Shown piece by piece: positions 42,193-53,270 of a DNA stretch of 64,000 nucleotides. The stretch's first letter is position 1, and the number at the start of each line of letters is the position of its first letter. Made by a program: the position numbers and the translations under genes. Under the pieces are notes generated by a model. The model was not told the DNA's origin. It did not search any database and was given only the letters and a program-made list of their open reading frames with translations. The stretch is from Adlercreutzia muris. Lineage in GTDB: Bacteria > Actinomycetota > Coriobacteriia > Coriobacteriales > Eggerthellaceae. The stretch lies in contig NZ_WAJS01000001.1 in the NCBI RefSeq assembly GCF_008831045.1, positions 62,001 to 126,000 on the forward strand, read 5' to 3'.

Positions 42193-45100
42193 ATGAAAGA
42201 AAACGTACCCCAAAAGAAGCTGTTTCGTTGCATCCTGGCGGTAACCCTGGCGGCGGGCTTGACCCTGCCGTCCGTGGGTGCATTCGCCTACGGAAGCCCT
42301 GAAGAAACATCTTCCGATTCGCTGACGGTGAACGACCGTCCTCTGGATGCCGGCGAAACTGGCACTGGCGAGGCCCTGCCGCCCGAATCTGATGAGCACG
42401 CCGACACTTCCGCTGGTGGCGATGGCGTTGCGCCTGACAGCTCGGCACCCGGCGATGGCTCCGAAAACGCCACGGGGGGGGGGCGCTTCTAAGGAAGAGG
42501 TAGCCGATCCCGCTGTCGATGCCGCCGACTCTGCCGACTCTGCCGATGCCCCGGCTGTCGCTGCTCCCGCAGCCGATGACGGCATCGTCGCGGCCTCCGA
42601 GGAAGGCGAGCCCGCGCCCCAGGCCGACGGTGACGGCTTCACCGACTACGGCGGACTTTCCATCCAGGGCGGCACGCCCGGCACCGACTACGATTTGGAG
42701 ACGGTGACCTATACCCATTACTGTCGGAGTAGCACGCGTCCCGCTGGCTCGAACAGCGGCCGCGACATTACGGTGTACCCTCAGTACAAGGCCGAAAACA
42801 CGATATCCTCCCTCGTCATCAAGAAAGACGGCACCTATCGTCTGAGGAATACCCAGGGGGTTGATACGGCGGTGTCCACCTCCATCCGGGTCGAGCCCGG
42901 CGTGAAGGCCGATATCACCTTCGAGGGCGTGAACATTCGCAGCGAGCTTCCCTTCAACATCGTCACCAACAGCACCGATAATGGCTCCTACCTCACGACA
43001 GAAGTGTCTGCCGACGACGTGAAGAACAAGACGACCGTGCACCTCACCCTCGCCGATGGCACGGTGAACACGCTCTACGCCAACCAGCACCTTACAAAGA
43101 CGGCGAATACTGCCACCGACCCCACGCGCTATCAGCAGTACCCGGCCCTTCGCTGCGGCGAGGGCTCGGTTCTCGTGGTGGACGACGCGGTCCGCAACGT
43201 GGACACGGCCGGCAGGGCCATTGTTCCCGAGCAGGGCATGATTCCCGCAGGCACGAAGTACCGTGATAAGGACGGCGACACGCAGACGGCTACGGCCAAA
43301 GGCTCCGATCTGGTCAACAGCCTCTCGAATCTCGACAGCCGAAATCCGGGAGCCTTGAACGCCTATGGCGGTATTCGTGCGGCGGCCATCGGCGGCGGCC
43401 CTCTGGAGAATTCGGGTCACATGACGTTCAACGGCGGCATTATCCATGCCGAGGCAAACGACAGAACTGGCAACGGCGCCGGCTGCGGCATTGGCGGCGG
43501 TCACGCAGCGGGCAGCACCGAGACCGTCTTCAACGGCGGTGAGGTGAAAGCCTATGCTTCCTATCATGGGGCGGCCATCGGCGGCGGCTGCACCTACGAG
43601 GGCGGCATGTCCCTGGGGACCCAGTACACATTCCCCTTCCAGGATGCCCTTATAACGCGCAATGCTCACGCCACGGTGGCTGGCGATATCACCATCAACG
43701 GCGGCTTTATTGAAGCCTTTGGCGCAGAGCACAGCAATGCCTTCGGTCAGGGTTGCGCGGGCACCAATGCAGGAAAGACCATTCTCATCACCGGCGGCAC
43801 GCTGCTTCCCCATTGGGGCAACGGCGCCGGCTATCTCGAAATTGGTGGCAATCAGGGCTACGTGATCATCACTGGCGGCTCGGTCTACTGCACGCTTTTC
43901 CAGGGCAACGACAATGATGGCCTGGCCTATGGTGACGTGGAGAAGACCAAGAAGGTCGGCATGATCACCGTGGATGTGAAGTCGAAGATTCAGGCGGCGG
44001 CCGATAAGGCACAGGTCACACCGGACTTTAACGCCAAGATGGAGAGCTGGGAGCTTCTGCTTGACAAGAAGCTCTCCGACCCGCGCTATGGGGCACCGGC
44101 GAATCTGAACGACGGCAAGCTGTATCTCTGGCTTCCCCAAGGCACGAACGACGACCATCAGATCGATGCGAACTTCTCCTATTATGTGGGAGACAAGCTG
44201 CTCACCTCCAATACTACCCTTCCTCCCGGATCGGTGGGCGGCGGTGACACCAAGCCGAAGGAGTGGAACGTCTTCAAGCTGGACGAGACCTTCGTGCAGG
44301 AGAACTGGAACAAGTACTACGATGGCAAGGAGCTTGAGCGGGTAGATGTGGAGAAGACCCCCATTCCCGTTGACGATCCCATTGACGGCAAGCTGAACCA
44401 GAACAAGTTCATCAAGTACTACTATTGGCAGGTCGATGAGGACGGCGAGACGGTCGGCAGCGCATCGGAGAACACCAAGACGCCCGCTGCTGCGGGAACC
44501 TACACCATCGAGGTGCGCTCCAACCAGTACGCCTCCGACCCGAACTTCAACATGACCTACTGGGGCCATGCGGCTACGGGTAGTGCCGTTATCTCGCCAG
44601 TGACCTCGAAGACCTCCTGGGAACTGACCGAACCGCTGAAGTTGGAGATCACCGACGGCGAGGGCAACAAGGTGGAGAAGGAGTACACCGGCCCCACCTG
44701 GGCCCAGGATGAGAACGCCGGCAACTTCAACACCGCCACGAACAACCATCTGGTGGTGCCTGTGGACGTAACCAGCGACAAGCTGCCCTTCGGCGACACC
44801 TACCCCGACGGCTCCAATATGTCGAAGACCACCTGCGCGGCACCGACGGGCCGCTTGCAGCTCTACATCGACGGACGCGCGGTGCCCGAGAGCCTCGGCG
44901 GCGTCATCGAGTTCGATCGCGCCAAGCTGGAAGACGCCACCTTCGAGAAGGCGTGGATCAAGAAGGACACGGATGGCCGCGAGCACACCATGGCCTACTT
45001 CAACCTGACCCGCGGCCAGCTGGAGGCCTTCGGCCTGGAGGACAAGAGCGCCGAGGGCAACGAGCACCGCGTGTATGTGGAGTACACGAGCGCCCGCCCG

Positions 45101-48100
45101 GGGTCCGACCCGCGCGACGAGGCCGCCGCCGGTGCCGCTGTGGCCTCGGCCCTGGCCCGCATCATGGGCACCGAGCCCCGCGAAGCCTGGCAGCCGGCCC
45201 ACAACGATTCCGCCTACGTGAACTACTACGAGTCGGCCAACGAGGCGGCGCCGGTGGAAATTGAGCTGGCCACGCCCGACTTCCGCCTGTTCAACATGAA
45301 GGATACCGGCTATGTGCCCAACGGCGAGGGACTTAGCGACGCCGACCAGGCCGCCAACGAGGCTACCGTGAAGGCCAACATCAACGAGAAGACCGAGCGC
45401 GACTGGATTGACCCTGCCACCAAGGAGCCCCGCGGCAAGCGGGAGGAGACCGACGTGTCGAAGTTCCGCGACGAGACCGACGAGGACGGCACGGTGATCG
45501 CGACCCATGCGGATTGGTTCCCGCTGTACGTGCAGTCCAATTCCATCGGCGACATCGTGTTCACCAGCTCGAACCCGGGCGTGATTAAGATCGAGCCCAA
45601 CGACTTCACCACGAACCGCCCCTATGTGGACGGCAAGGTGGATTACGGCGTGGGTGCCGTGGCGCGGGTGATGTCGGCGGGCAAGACCACCATCACGGCC
45701 ACCATCAAGGGCACGGGCGCCTACAGCAGCGTGACCAAGAGCTTCGACGTGTACATCTTCCCCGATCTGGCCAAGGAGCCCGAGCTGGCCATGACCGAGA
45801 CGGCCTACGACATGTCGCGCACCGACGGCACCATCCGTCCCGGTGACACCTTGCGCTACGTCGTGACGGCCACCAACGAGAAGAACGACACCGCCTGCAT
45901 CAATCCCGTGTACGAGCTGGGCATTCCCGGCGACACCGACTTCTCGGCCCTGACCATCGTTGACCCGGAGGGCAACGAGGTGCAGGCCGATTACGAGGTG
46001 GTCGGCGACAAGGTGGTGGTGAAGAGCCTGCCCACGCTGTTCGGCGGCCAGTCCTACCGCTTCAAGCTGGATGTGGTCGTGAAGACCGATGTGCTGGACA
46101 AGCAGCCGGGCGAGAAGCCGGAGTTCCTGAGCCATTCCGAGGTGTCGGGCGTCTACGGCATCGATCCCGATGCCTTCGACTGGGATAACCGCATCGATAC
46201 CGAGAACGGCGTAGAGGTGACTCCGGCCGAGGCCGAGGCCAATCCGACCCTGCCCCCGAGCCCCGATGCCGCCCCCGAGCCGGAGCCGGAGCCCATCGTG
46301 CCCGACCCCGACACGGCCACCGAGATTCTCGGCGGCGACCTGGAGGATCCGGAGCCGGAAGATCCGAGCGACCCCGACAGCCCGAAGAAGCCCGGCGTGC
46401 CCGTGGGCCCCGTGAAGCCCGGCTCGCCCTTCGACGAGGCCGTGGATGCCGATCCGGACGATCCCACGAAGCCGGCTCCGCCGACCGATCCCGATGCCGA
46501 CCCGGACGACCCCGATGCCCAGCCGCCGAAGCGCCCCATCCAGGAGGGCGATGTCATCGTGCAGTTCGGCGACAAGAAGGATCCGCAGTCGCCCGAGGAT
46601 ATTGCCAAGGAGTTGGACGAGCAGATCAAGCAGAAGCTGGAGGAGGATCCCGAGGCCGACCACGTGGATATTCCGGTGACCATCGAGCGGCCCAACCCCG
46701 ATGACCCAGATGGCGACCCCCTTCGCGAGGAGGTCATCGTCACGGTGCCCATTACGCCCGAGATGCGCCCCGACCCGGTGGACCCCGATGCCCGCGACGA
46801 CCACGATCTCATCATCGTGCCCGACGATGTAGACCCCCGCCCCGGCGGCGACATCACCACGACCAAGACGGCCGAGAACGTGACCCCCGGCTTCGCGAAC
46901 CGGCCCAACCAGGCATCGGCCCTGGTGGGCGATACCATCCGCTTCACCATTACCGTGGCGAACTCCAAGCCCGGCAGCTCCTACTACGACGTGGTGGTGA
47001 AAGACCCGCTGCCCCAGGGTCTGGCCTACGTGGCCGGATCGGCGGTGGTGACCGATGCGGCCGGCAAGGAGTACCGCGACTTTGAGGCTGACTGGGATGA
47101 GAATTCGCGCATTCTCGGTTTCTGCCTGGGCGATGTGCCGGGACTGAAGAGCGCCAGCGTTACCTTCGAGTGCACGGTGACCGGCGAGGCCCTGGACGGC
47201 GATGGCAACCTGTCCAACATTGCGGCGCCCCTGGGCACCCAGCCCTCGCAGACGGTGCCCGAGCCCGATCCCGACAACCCCGCGCCGGGGCCCATCGTGA
47301 TCGATCGTGAGCCCACCCCGCCCGGCCCCTACAACCCCGAGGACCACGGTACCACGTGGGAGGACAAGGAGAAGGACGTCATCGACGAGATCAAAGACCT
47401 GTTCCCCGAGATTCCCGAGGACGAGGAGATCGTGATCCCGCCCTCCGAGCCGGCCGACCCCGGCACGGCGAGCCCGTCGGATCCGAAGCTGGAAGATGAC
47501 GACGAGGGACCGGCCGACGTGAAGCTGGTGAAGACGGCCGAGAACCTGGACCGCAGCGACGGTAGCACCCACGTGGGCGATACCGTGCGCTACATAGTAA
47601 CGGTGAGCAACGCCAAGCCGTATTCCATGTGGTACGACGCGGTCGTTCGCGACGAGGTGCCCGAGGGGCTGGAGGTGCTGGAGAAGAGCATCAAGCTGAC
47701 CGATGCCGCCGGCACGGTGCACGACGTGCCCGATTCGGCCTACGATGTGCGCAGCCGCGTGCTGGCCGTGGCCTGCGGCGACTTGCCCGGCGGTGCCTCG
47801 GTGTCGGTGACCTTCGACGCCCTGGTGACCGAGGACGCGGTGGGTAAGGACGTGGGCAACACGGCTTCGGCCCACGGCACGCTGCCCTCCACCCGCGAGC
47901 CCGGCGGTGCCAACACGACCCCTGGCGGCCCCTTCGTGCCCTCCGAGGGCTGGGAGTCCTTCATCGAGGGGCATCCAGGGGTGAGCAACCCCGACCCGGT
48001 GTACCCGTCGGCCGATGTGAACGCCAAGGGCGGCATCATCGGCGGCGATGTGGGCGACGATAAGAAGCATCGCACGCTGCTGTATCTGGCCCAGACGGGA

Positions 48101-48205
48101 GATGCGGCCCGCGGGGCCCTCCTGGTGGTCGCGGCCTGCGTGGCCGGCTGCGTGGCCGTCATCGCCCTGGCGCGGTCGCGGCGTCAGAGCCGGCGCAGGG
48201 CTTAG
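42193..48205 (+). CDS. Large LAQTG-anchored surface protein, out of frame at a poly-G tract (probably phase-variable)
   Basis: As sequenced, translation from ATG 42193 stops at 42492 after about 99 residues (ending GGGRF), because ten Gs stand at 42474-42483. With nine Gs the frame continues as GGGASKEEV to 48205, giving ~2003 aa. Signal peptide (ILAVTLAAGLTLP, cleavage near AFA). An acidic Ala/Pro spacer leads to a beta-rich region with repeated NGG...IGGG motifs (about 43370-43880) and an Ig-like/BIG2-like segment (about 45500-45770). Three DUF11-type repeats (about 45780-46130, 46860-47210, 47520-47840) are joined by Pro/Asp linkers. The end is YLAQTGD, a membrane helix and an Arg-rich tail, i.e. 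a sortase signal. A homopolymer sequencing error is the alternative to real slippage. Confidence 0.85.
42474..42483 (+). repeat. Homopolymeric tract of ten Gs (contingency-type)
   Basis: Ten Gs inside the coding start of the surface protein. Nine or twelve keep the frame open; ten or eleven close it. Confidence 0.9.
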
Positions 48206-48210
48206 GGCTT

Positions 48211-48244
48211 AGGGGCGGTTCCGGAAGGGGCCGCCCCCTTTTTC
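48211..48244 (+). terminator. Terminator of the surface protein gene
   Basis: Stem GGGGCGG/CCGCCCC with a 12-base loop followed by five Ts, just after the stop codon. Confidence 0.8.
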
Positions 48245-48452
48245 GTCGAGTGCCACATCCGCGCCCGACAGACCGCCCTTCTTCGCGCGGAGGGGGTCGC
48301 CTGCGTTCCGCTGGCCGCTCCCGGATGTACACCAGGTGGTGTATCTCCGTGACGCAAGCGTGACGATGGGTTGCCAGCATGGTGGATTCTCTCAGGGGCG
48401 TGCTAAGGTTTGCCGCAGCATACGTTGCAACCCTTCTGCAAAGGAGACCCCT

Positions 48453-50012
48453 ATGACTGACATGAACGGCACTCCCGCCCCCGGCGGGGGCACTCCCGCC
48501 CCCGATGGCCAGCCCGGCCAGCCGAGTTCCTTCCAGCCGGTTCACCCCGCCCCGGCCGCTTCGCAAACCCACAGTGCTCCCCATGGCCAGCAAGCCTGGG
48601 GGGCGCCCCAGCATGGCTACGCCGCGCCCCAGGCCGGTGCCCAGCAAACCTATGAAGCCGAGCCCGTCCATGCCCAGCATGCGGCCCAGAAGAGCTCCGG
48701 CGGCAAGACCTTCCTCATTGCCTTCGCCGGCGCGCTTGTGGCCTGCGTGCTCGCCTTCGGCGTGTGGGGGGCGGTGGATGCCATGACCGGTTCTTCCCCG
48801 GCCACCACGGTGACCGATCCCAACACCGGCCAGCCGGTGGTCATCTCGCCGAGCGAGGATGCCACTCTGGCCGAGGGCGTGGCCGCGAAGTGCCTGCCCT
48901 CCGTGGTGGCCATCGACGTGTACGCCGCCCCGCAGTCTATGGGCGGCATGGGCGGCCTGGAGGAGCTGTTCGGCTACAACTACGGCTACGGCACCCCGCA
49001 AGACCAGGGTGGCCAGGAGCTCCAGATGTACTCCCAGGGCTCTGGCGTAGTGCTGTCCGAGGATGGCTACATCATCACGAACAACCACGTGGTTGAAGGT
49101 GGTGCCGCCTATAAGGTGACCGTGGCCGGCGAGACCTACGACGCCGAGCTGGTGGGCACCGACGCCTCTTCCGACGTGGCCGTACTGAAGGCCAAGGATG
49201 CCAGCGGGCTTACCCCCATGGATATTGGCGATTCCGACAATCTCACCATTGGCGAGTGGGTCATGACCCTCGGCTCCCCCTTCGGTCTGGAGCAGTCGGT
49301 GGCCACGGGCATCGTATCGGCCACGAGCCGTTCCCAGATCATGGACGCCACCGAGTCCATGCAGTCCGGTGGCTCGGGTGAGGTGACCATCTATCCGAAC
49401 ATGATCCAGACTGACGCGGCCATCAACCCCGGTAATTCCGGTGGCGCGCTCGTGGACGACGAGGGCAAGCTCATCGGCATCAACACGCTCATCACCTCTT
49501 ATTCCGGCAACTACTCCGGCGTCGGCTTCGCCATCCCGGTGAACTACGCCATCAACCTGGCCCAGCAGATCATCGCCGGCCAGGAGCCCACCCACGCCCA
49601 GCTCGGCGTGAGCCTGTCTACCGTGAGCGCCCAGGCGGCTCAGCGCTACGGCCTGGCCGTTGACACCGGTGCCTACGTGGCCGGCGTGTCCGAGAATTCC
49701 GGCGCCGCGGCGGCCGGTATCGTGCCCGGCGACATCATCACCGCCTTCGACGGCCAGCCCGTGGAAAGCGCGAGCGACCTCATGCTGGACGTGCGCACCA
49801 AGAACCCCGGCGACACCGTGACCCTGACTGTGAACAGCGGCGGCCAGGAGAAGGAGGTCCAGGTGACCCTCGGCGACGACGCTGCCACCCAGCAGCAGAA
49901 GAAGGCCGAGACCGAGCAGCAGTCCATGGATCAGCCCCAGGGCGGCATGGGCGGCCTGAGCATCGAGGACATGCTGCGCCTCTACGGCCAGCAGCAGCAA
50001 GACGCCGCGTAG
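48453..50012 (+). CDS. htrA: HtrA/DegP-like membrane-anchored serine protease with PDZ domain
   Basis: 519 aa. A Pro/Gly/Gln/His-rich cytoplasmic N-terminus (1-84), one membrane helix (about 86-108) and an extracytoplasmic trypsin-like protease follow. The triad is His in NNHVV, Asp in SSDVAVLK and Ser in NPGNSGGAL. A PDZ domain lies at about 385-480 (LGVSLSTVSAQAAQRYG, GAAAAGIVPGDIITAFDG). A Gln-rich end with DMLRLYGQQQQ closes the protein. It degrades or processes misfolded or surface proteins; the position beside a huge exported adhesin fits envelope quality control, though that is inference. AAAGGAG precedes ATG 48453, preferred over the in-frame start at 48336. Confidence 0.95.
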   Translation: MTDMNGTPAPGGGTPAPDGQPGQPSSFQPVHPAPAASQTHSAPHGQQAWGAPQHGYAAPQAGAQQTYEAEPVHAQHAAQKSSGGKTFLIAFAGALVACVLAFGVWGAVDAMTGSSPATTVTDPNTGQPVVISPSEDATLAEGVAAKCLPSVVAIDVYAAPQSMGGMGGLEELFGYNYGYGTPQDQGGQELQMYSQGSGVVLSEDGYIITNNHVVEGGAAYKVTVAGETYDAELVGTDASSDVAVLKAKDASGLTPMDIGDSDNLTIGEWVMTLGSPFGLEQSVATGIVSATSRSQIMDATESMQSGGSGEVTIYPNMIQTDAAINPGNSGGALVDDEGKLIGINTLITSYSGNYSGVGFAIPVNYAINLAQQIIAGQEPTHAQLGVSLSTVSAQAAQRYGLAVDTGAYVAGVSENSGAAAAGIVPGDIITAFDGQPVESASDLMLDVRTKNPGDTVTLTVNSGGQEKEVQVTLGDDAATQQQKKAETEQQSMDQPQGGMGGLSIEDMLRLYGQQQQDAA

Positions 50013-50154
50013 GCTTCGAGCCAACCCGCATCTGTTCCGACGCCTCGGCGCGGCGAGTGCTTCAACTTGCAGCAAGGCGCTCCGCCGCGCCAGTGCGGTG
50101 AACCGCTACGGCACCAGGTGCCTCGCCTAAGCACCGCCCATGCCTCGCAACCCC

Positions 50155-50192
50155 AGCGGGCCGGCTCCCTCCACGGAGCCGGCCCGCTTTGC
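50155..50192 (+). terminator. Terminator downstream of htrA
   Basis: Perfect 13-bp stem GCGGGCCGGCTCC/GGAGCCGGCCCGC with a 6-base loop, then TTTGCGTTT. Confidence 0.85.
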
Positions 50193-50233
50193 GTTTGACG
50201 GAAGGGGGTGTTTGTCGGCTGCGAGGAAAAAGC

Positions 50234-50327
50234 GCCGCAGATAGCCCTGCCGCCCGCAGAGGAGGGAGCCGCAGATAGCCCTGCCGACGGCAGAGGGGGG
50301 GCTGCGGATAGCCCTGCTGGCTGTAAC
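50234..50327. repeat. Three tandem 33-34-bp repeats
   Basis: Units begin at 50234, 50268 and 50301 with GCCGCAGATAGCCCTGCC (third copy GCTGCGGATAGCCCTGCT). Each contains a small inverted repeat around CTGCCG/CGGCAG. Part of a 542-base region after htrA that has no intact gene. Confidence 0.75.
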
Positions 50328-50352
50328 AATGGCCACGCAAGACCCTCTGCGA

Positions 50353-50560
50353 CACCAAACTGCCCGTTTCCGCCAACCTCAGGGAGGTTTCTGGCGGAAA
50401 CGGGCAGTTTGGTGCCATTTTCTTGGCGAAAAGCAGGTGTTTGGCGCTTCTGCCTAGAGGAACACCAGGTCACAGCATCGCTAAAAAACTGTCCGTGATA
50501 CCAAACCCCTCATTTTTGACAGGAAAGCCAAGAAGGATGTCAAAAATAGGCGATTTGGTA
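50353..50560. repeat. Two consecutive long palindromes (cruciform/REP-like) next to the RHS fragment
   Basis: The first has perfectly complementary 23-base arms, 50353-50375 and 50392-50414 (left arm begins CACCAAACTGCCCG), with a small inner ACCTC/GAGGT stem. The second has arms 50499-50521 and 50538-50560 matching at 17 of 23 positions, with perfect outer TACCAAA/TTTGGTA and inner ATTTTTGACA/TGTCAAAAAT. Both share a CCAAA edge. The RHS-like sequence begins directly at the edge of the second. Confidence 0.85.
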
Positions 50561-51309
50561 CCCAGGGCTCCACCTGCACGCCCTATGTGCAGGAGCGCTG
50601 GGAGCTGGTGGCCTATGTGAACTCCACGGTCATCGACGATGTGGCCCAGCCCCTGGCCCGCGAATCCAGTGTATCGGGCGCCCTGAACGACACCTACGGC
50701 CTGGGGCGCCTATCTGCCGTGGGCGGCACCGAGGCCGTGCCTGTGGCCGATACGTACTTGGAAGACGGCTTTGGCAGCGTGAGCGCCGTAATGGCCGGCG
50801 ACGGCCGCATCGCGGCCAGCTACGCCTACGCCGAGGGCAACCCGGTGGCCTCGGCCGACCCCACGGGCCACGTGTCCGCCGCAAAGAACCGTTACAAGCA
50901 ACAGCAGGCCGCCAAGAAGCGGGCGACCAAGCAGTCGACGGCTCGCAAGAGCACGATCCAGAAGCTGAAGAAGACCTCGGCAATATCGAAGATCGTCACG
51001 ACTGTCAAAAGGGTCCAGAGCGCCCGGAAGGCCAAGACCATATGGGCCCCTCTGAAAAAGGCGAACCAGAATATCGCGAAGACGGTGAGGCAGTTGGGCT
51101 ACAAGTCGGGCGGCTCCGGAAGGGGCGGCAGCGGATGGAGCCCGGGCTCCTCGTCCTATAGGGGCGGCAAGTCGACGTCGCGGTCGGCCTATCGGGCGGC
51201 TGCTGCGAGTCGGTACGCGAAAACCTTTGAGGCTGTGACGCGCACGCTGTGTGGCACGGCGTCCTACATGGGCTCATCCCAGGCGAGGGCGTCATTCAGG
51301 GCGTGGTGA
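50555..51309 (+). pseudogene. RHS/YD-repeat protein C-terminal fragment (broken polymorphic-toxin-like gene)
   Basis: Open frame from about 50555 with RHS-core hallmarks YGLGRLSAVGG, TYLEDGFGSVSAVM, YAEGNPVASADPTGHVS (the last in place of the usual DPxG end of the core). A strongly basic tail follows (KNRYKQQQAAKKRATKQS, then Lys/Arg/Ser/Gly-rich). No signal, no upstream YD repeats and no clear ribosome site are present; a palindrome abuts the 5' edge. The frame ends at 51309, but from about 51226 the next frame is open to 51482 with good codon use (HGVLHGLIPGEGVIQG), suggesting a frameshift. Probably non-functional or a C-terminal cassette remnant. Confidence 0.65.
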
Positions 51310-51458
51310 TGGAGGTTGAGGGCACGCCGGCCAGAGGCGCCGCTGGCGATGTCGTCGCCAGGGAAACGAATGCCTTCTACTACGGCCTCGGCACCCCCGA
51401 GGCACCTCGGCTGCTTCGGCACCGTCAAGGCGTCTCGCCGCCCGAGGTCCTGGCGGTC

Positions 51459-52928
51459 TTAGCTGCCCAAGTGGTCGCCTAGGTCCACCAGTTCCTGTCG
51501 GGAGTGCACGTCGAGCTTCTTGTAGATGCTCTTCGTGTGGCCGCGGGTGGTGTTCTCCGATATGAACAGCCTCCCAGCGATGGCCGACACGGTGTGCCCC
51601 TTCATGAGCAGCTCGGCTACCTCGATCTCCCGCGGGGACAGGCCGCGCTCCCTCAGGTACGCGACCACGATGGCGCCACGGTCTTCCCGGGCCGGTGTCG
51701 CCTCGGTGCCGGGGGCCGTCTCGGCGCAGGCCTCCTTCTTCGCCGACGACCGCGCCGCGCGATTGAGGAGCTCGGCATCGGTGAGGGAGGCCGACGCCTC
51801 GCCCTTCCCCCTCGCCACCAACACGAGGGCCACCGACAGCAGCACGATGCAGAACAGGATGACGCTCGCCCAGTGCGCAAAGTCGCTGGAGGGGGCCGGG
51901 CCGAGCAGGGCGCCGGCCACGCCGCCGAGGGTCATGGCCAGAAGCACCGGCGCGATGCAGAGCGCGTACAGCGGCGAGGGCGGCAGGCCGTTGCGCACGG
52001 TGTACACCGCGCAGGTGATGATGAGCAGCAGGTTCAGCACCTCGAACCCGAACATGAGGAAGGCGTCCAGCAGGGGCGCGTACTGCTGTCCGAACAGCGA
52101 CGGCAGCAGGAACACGATGGTGAGCGCCGGGAACAGCAGCTGGTAGATGTGCAAGATGTCGAAGCCCTTCGACAGGAACAGCTCGAGCGCCACCACCAAA
52201 AGGGCCGCCGCCGCAAAGCCGAGCAGCACGGCGAAAGTGCTTCCGGCCCCCGAGGAGCCCACGCTGCCGACGAGCTTCTGCGCGAATCCCAGAATGCCCA
52301 CGCACAGCGCAGGGCGCCACAAATCGCCGATGGCACGGCGCAGGCGCGGACGCGTGAGGGCGGGCACCGCGTCCATCTCGATCTCCGCGAGGCTGCGCTG
52401 CAGGCTGACAAGCGAAAGGAAGGGCAGCACCGTCACCGTGACGAAGGCCATGGCCACCGCGGGCAGCATGCCGACGATGAGGTAAAGCGCCACCGACATG
52501 GCCGCCGACAGCGGAATGCAGATGAGGGCCCGCTGCTGGCCCTCGGTGACGTAGAACAGCTCCCAGAGGAGGAAGAACAGCGCGCAGGCGCCGCCCATGA
52601 GCAGTCCCGCCGCCACGGCGAGCAGGTCGCTTCCCTCCCCGAAGCGGAAGGTGAGGAAGTATAGCAGCGCGGCCCCGCTGAGCATGAAGCTGGCGGCCGA
52701 TGCCGCGCCGTGGGGCAACTCGCGGCGGCGCAGCGCGCAGACGAGGCCGAGGGCGCCCACGGCCGCGGGCAGCAGGATCTCGTCGGACAGGGCGTAGAGG
52801 TGCCACGGCCCGGCGAGCACGCCGCCGTCCTGGAACCCCGTGAGGGTCACGAAGGTGACGGTCCAGAAGAAGCCGAATCCCAGATGGTGAATGCGCAGCC
52901 CCTCGATGAGCCGCTTCGCTCGTTCCAT
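51459..52928 (-). CDS. Twelve-TM LuxR-family transcriptional regulator
   Basis: 489 aa. About twelve hydrophobic segments cover residues 20-400; the C-terminal LuxR/GerE helix-turn-helix (about 425-485) is LSPREIEVAELLMKGHTVSA, SENTTRGHTKSIYKKLDVHS. This membrane-bound LuxR design is characteristic of Eggerthellaceae, where copies sit beside flavoprotein reductases and are thought to sense the substrate. Start ATG 52928 follows GGAAGGAGGG. Divergent from the flavoprotein at 53271, probably its regulator. Confidence 0.92.
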   Translation of the reverse strand: MERAKRLIEGLRIHHLGFGFFWTVTFVTLTGFQDGGVLAGPWHLYALSDEILLPAAVGALGLVCALRRRELPHGAASAASFMLSGAALLYFLTFRFGEGSDLLAVAAGLLMGGACALFFLLWELFYVTEGQQRALICIPLSAAMSVALYLIVGMLPAVAMAFVTVTVLPFLSLVSLQRSLAEIEMDAVPALTRPRLRRAIGDLWRPALCVGILGFAQKLVGSVGSSGAGSTFAVLLGFAAAALLVVALELFLSKGFDILHIYQLLFPALTIVFLLPSLFGQQYAPLLDAFLMFGFEVLNLLLIITCAVYTVRNGLPPSPLYALCIAPVLLAMTLGGVAGALLGPAPSSDFAHWASVILFCIVLLSVALVLVARGKGEASASLTDAELLNRAARSSAKKEACAETAPGTEATPAREDRGAIVVAYLRERGLSPREIEVAELLMKGHTVSAIAGRLFISENTTRGHTKSIYKKLDVHSRQELVDLGDHLGS

Positions 52929-53270
52929 GATGCCCTCCTTCCCTGGGTGCATTGTAGCAGCCGTCGGAGCCAGCCGCGGGGGCCGCTGTCAAGAACTTCG
53001 GGACGATAGGGGGCCCTGAACAGGCGGTTTCCAAAAACAACCCAAAATATGTCCCCCTCAAAAGTGTGATGGGGCACCCGAAATGCGGCGGTTTCGGCAC
53101 GGCAAAATACCCAATTTGGTGGCTTACGCATCGGCGTCGAAACGGGCATAGTGGCCCTCGATCCCGGCAAGGAGAAAGCCGGGGAGGGCCGGCACCTGCT
53201 CATGCCGCCCGCGGATGCGCGGGCTGCGATGGTGCCGGCGCGCAGGTCATACGAGACTATGGAGGGAAAC
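52929..53270. other. Divergent regulatory region between LuxR and flavoprotein genes
   Basis: 342 bases with no gene. It holds an AT-richer stretch (about 53025-53115), a CCCGGC/GCCGGG hairpin (53163-53183) and the two ribosome sites at its ends. No clear -35/-10 pair was found; operators of the LuxR protein are expected here. Confidence 0.5.

Noticed and set aside
41933-48070. A 2045-codon open frame on the minus strand opposite the surface protein
   Set aside because: Composition is His/Gly/Ala-rich with no domains, as expected for the antisense shadow of a GC-rich, Asp/Pro-rich gene; the plus strand has signal peptide, DUF11 repeats and a sorting signal.
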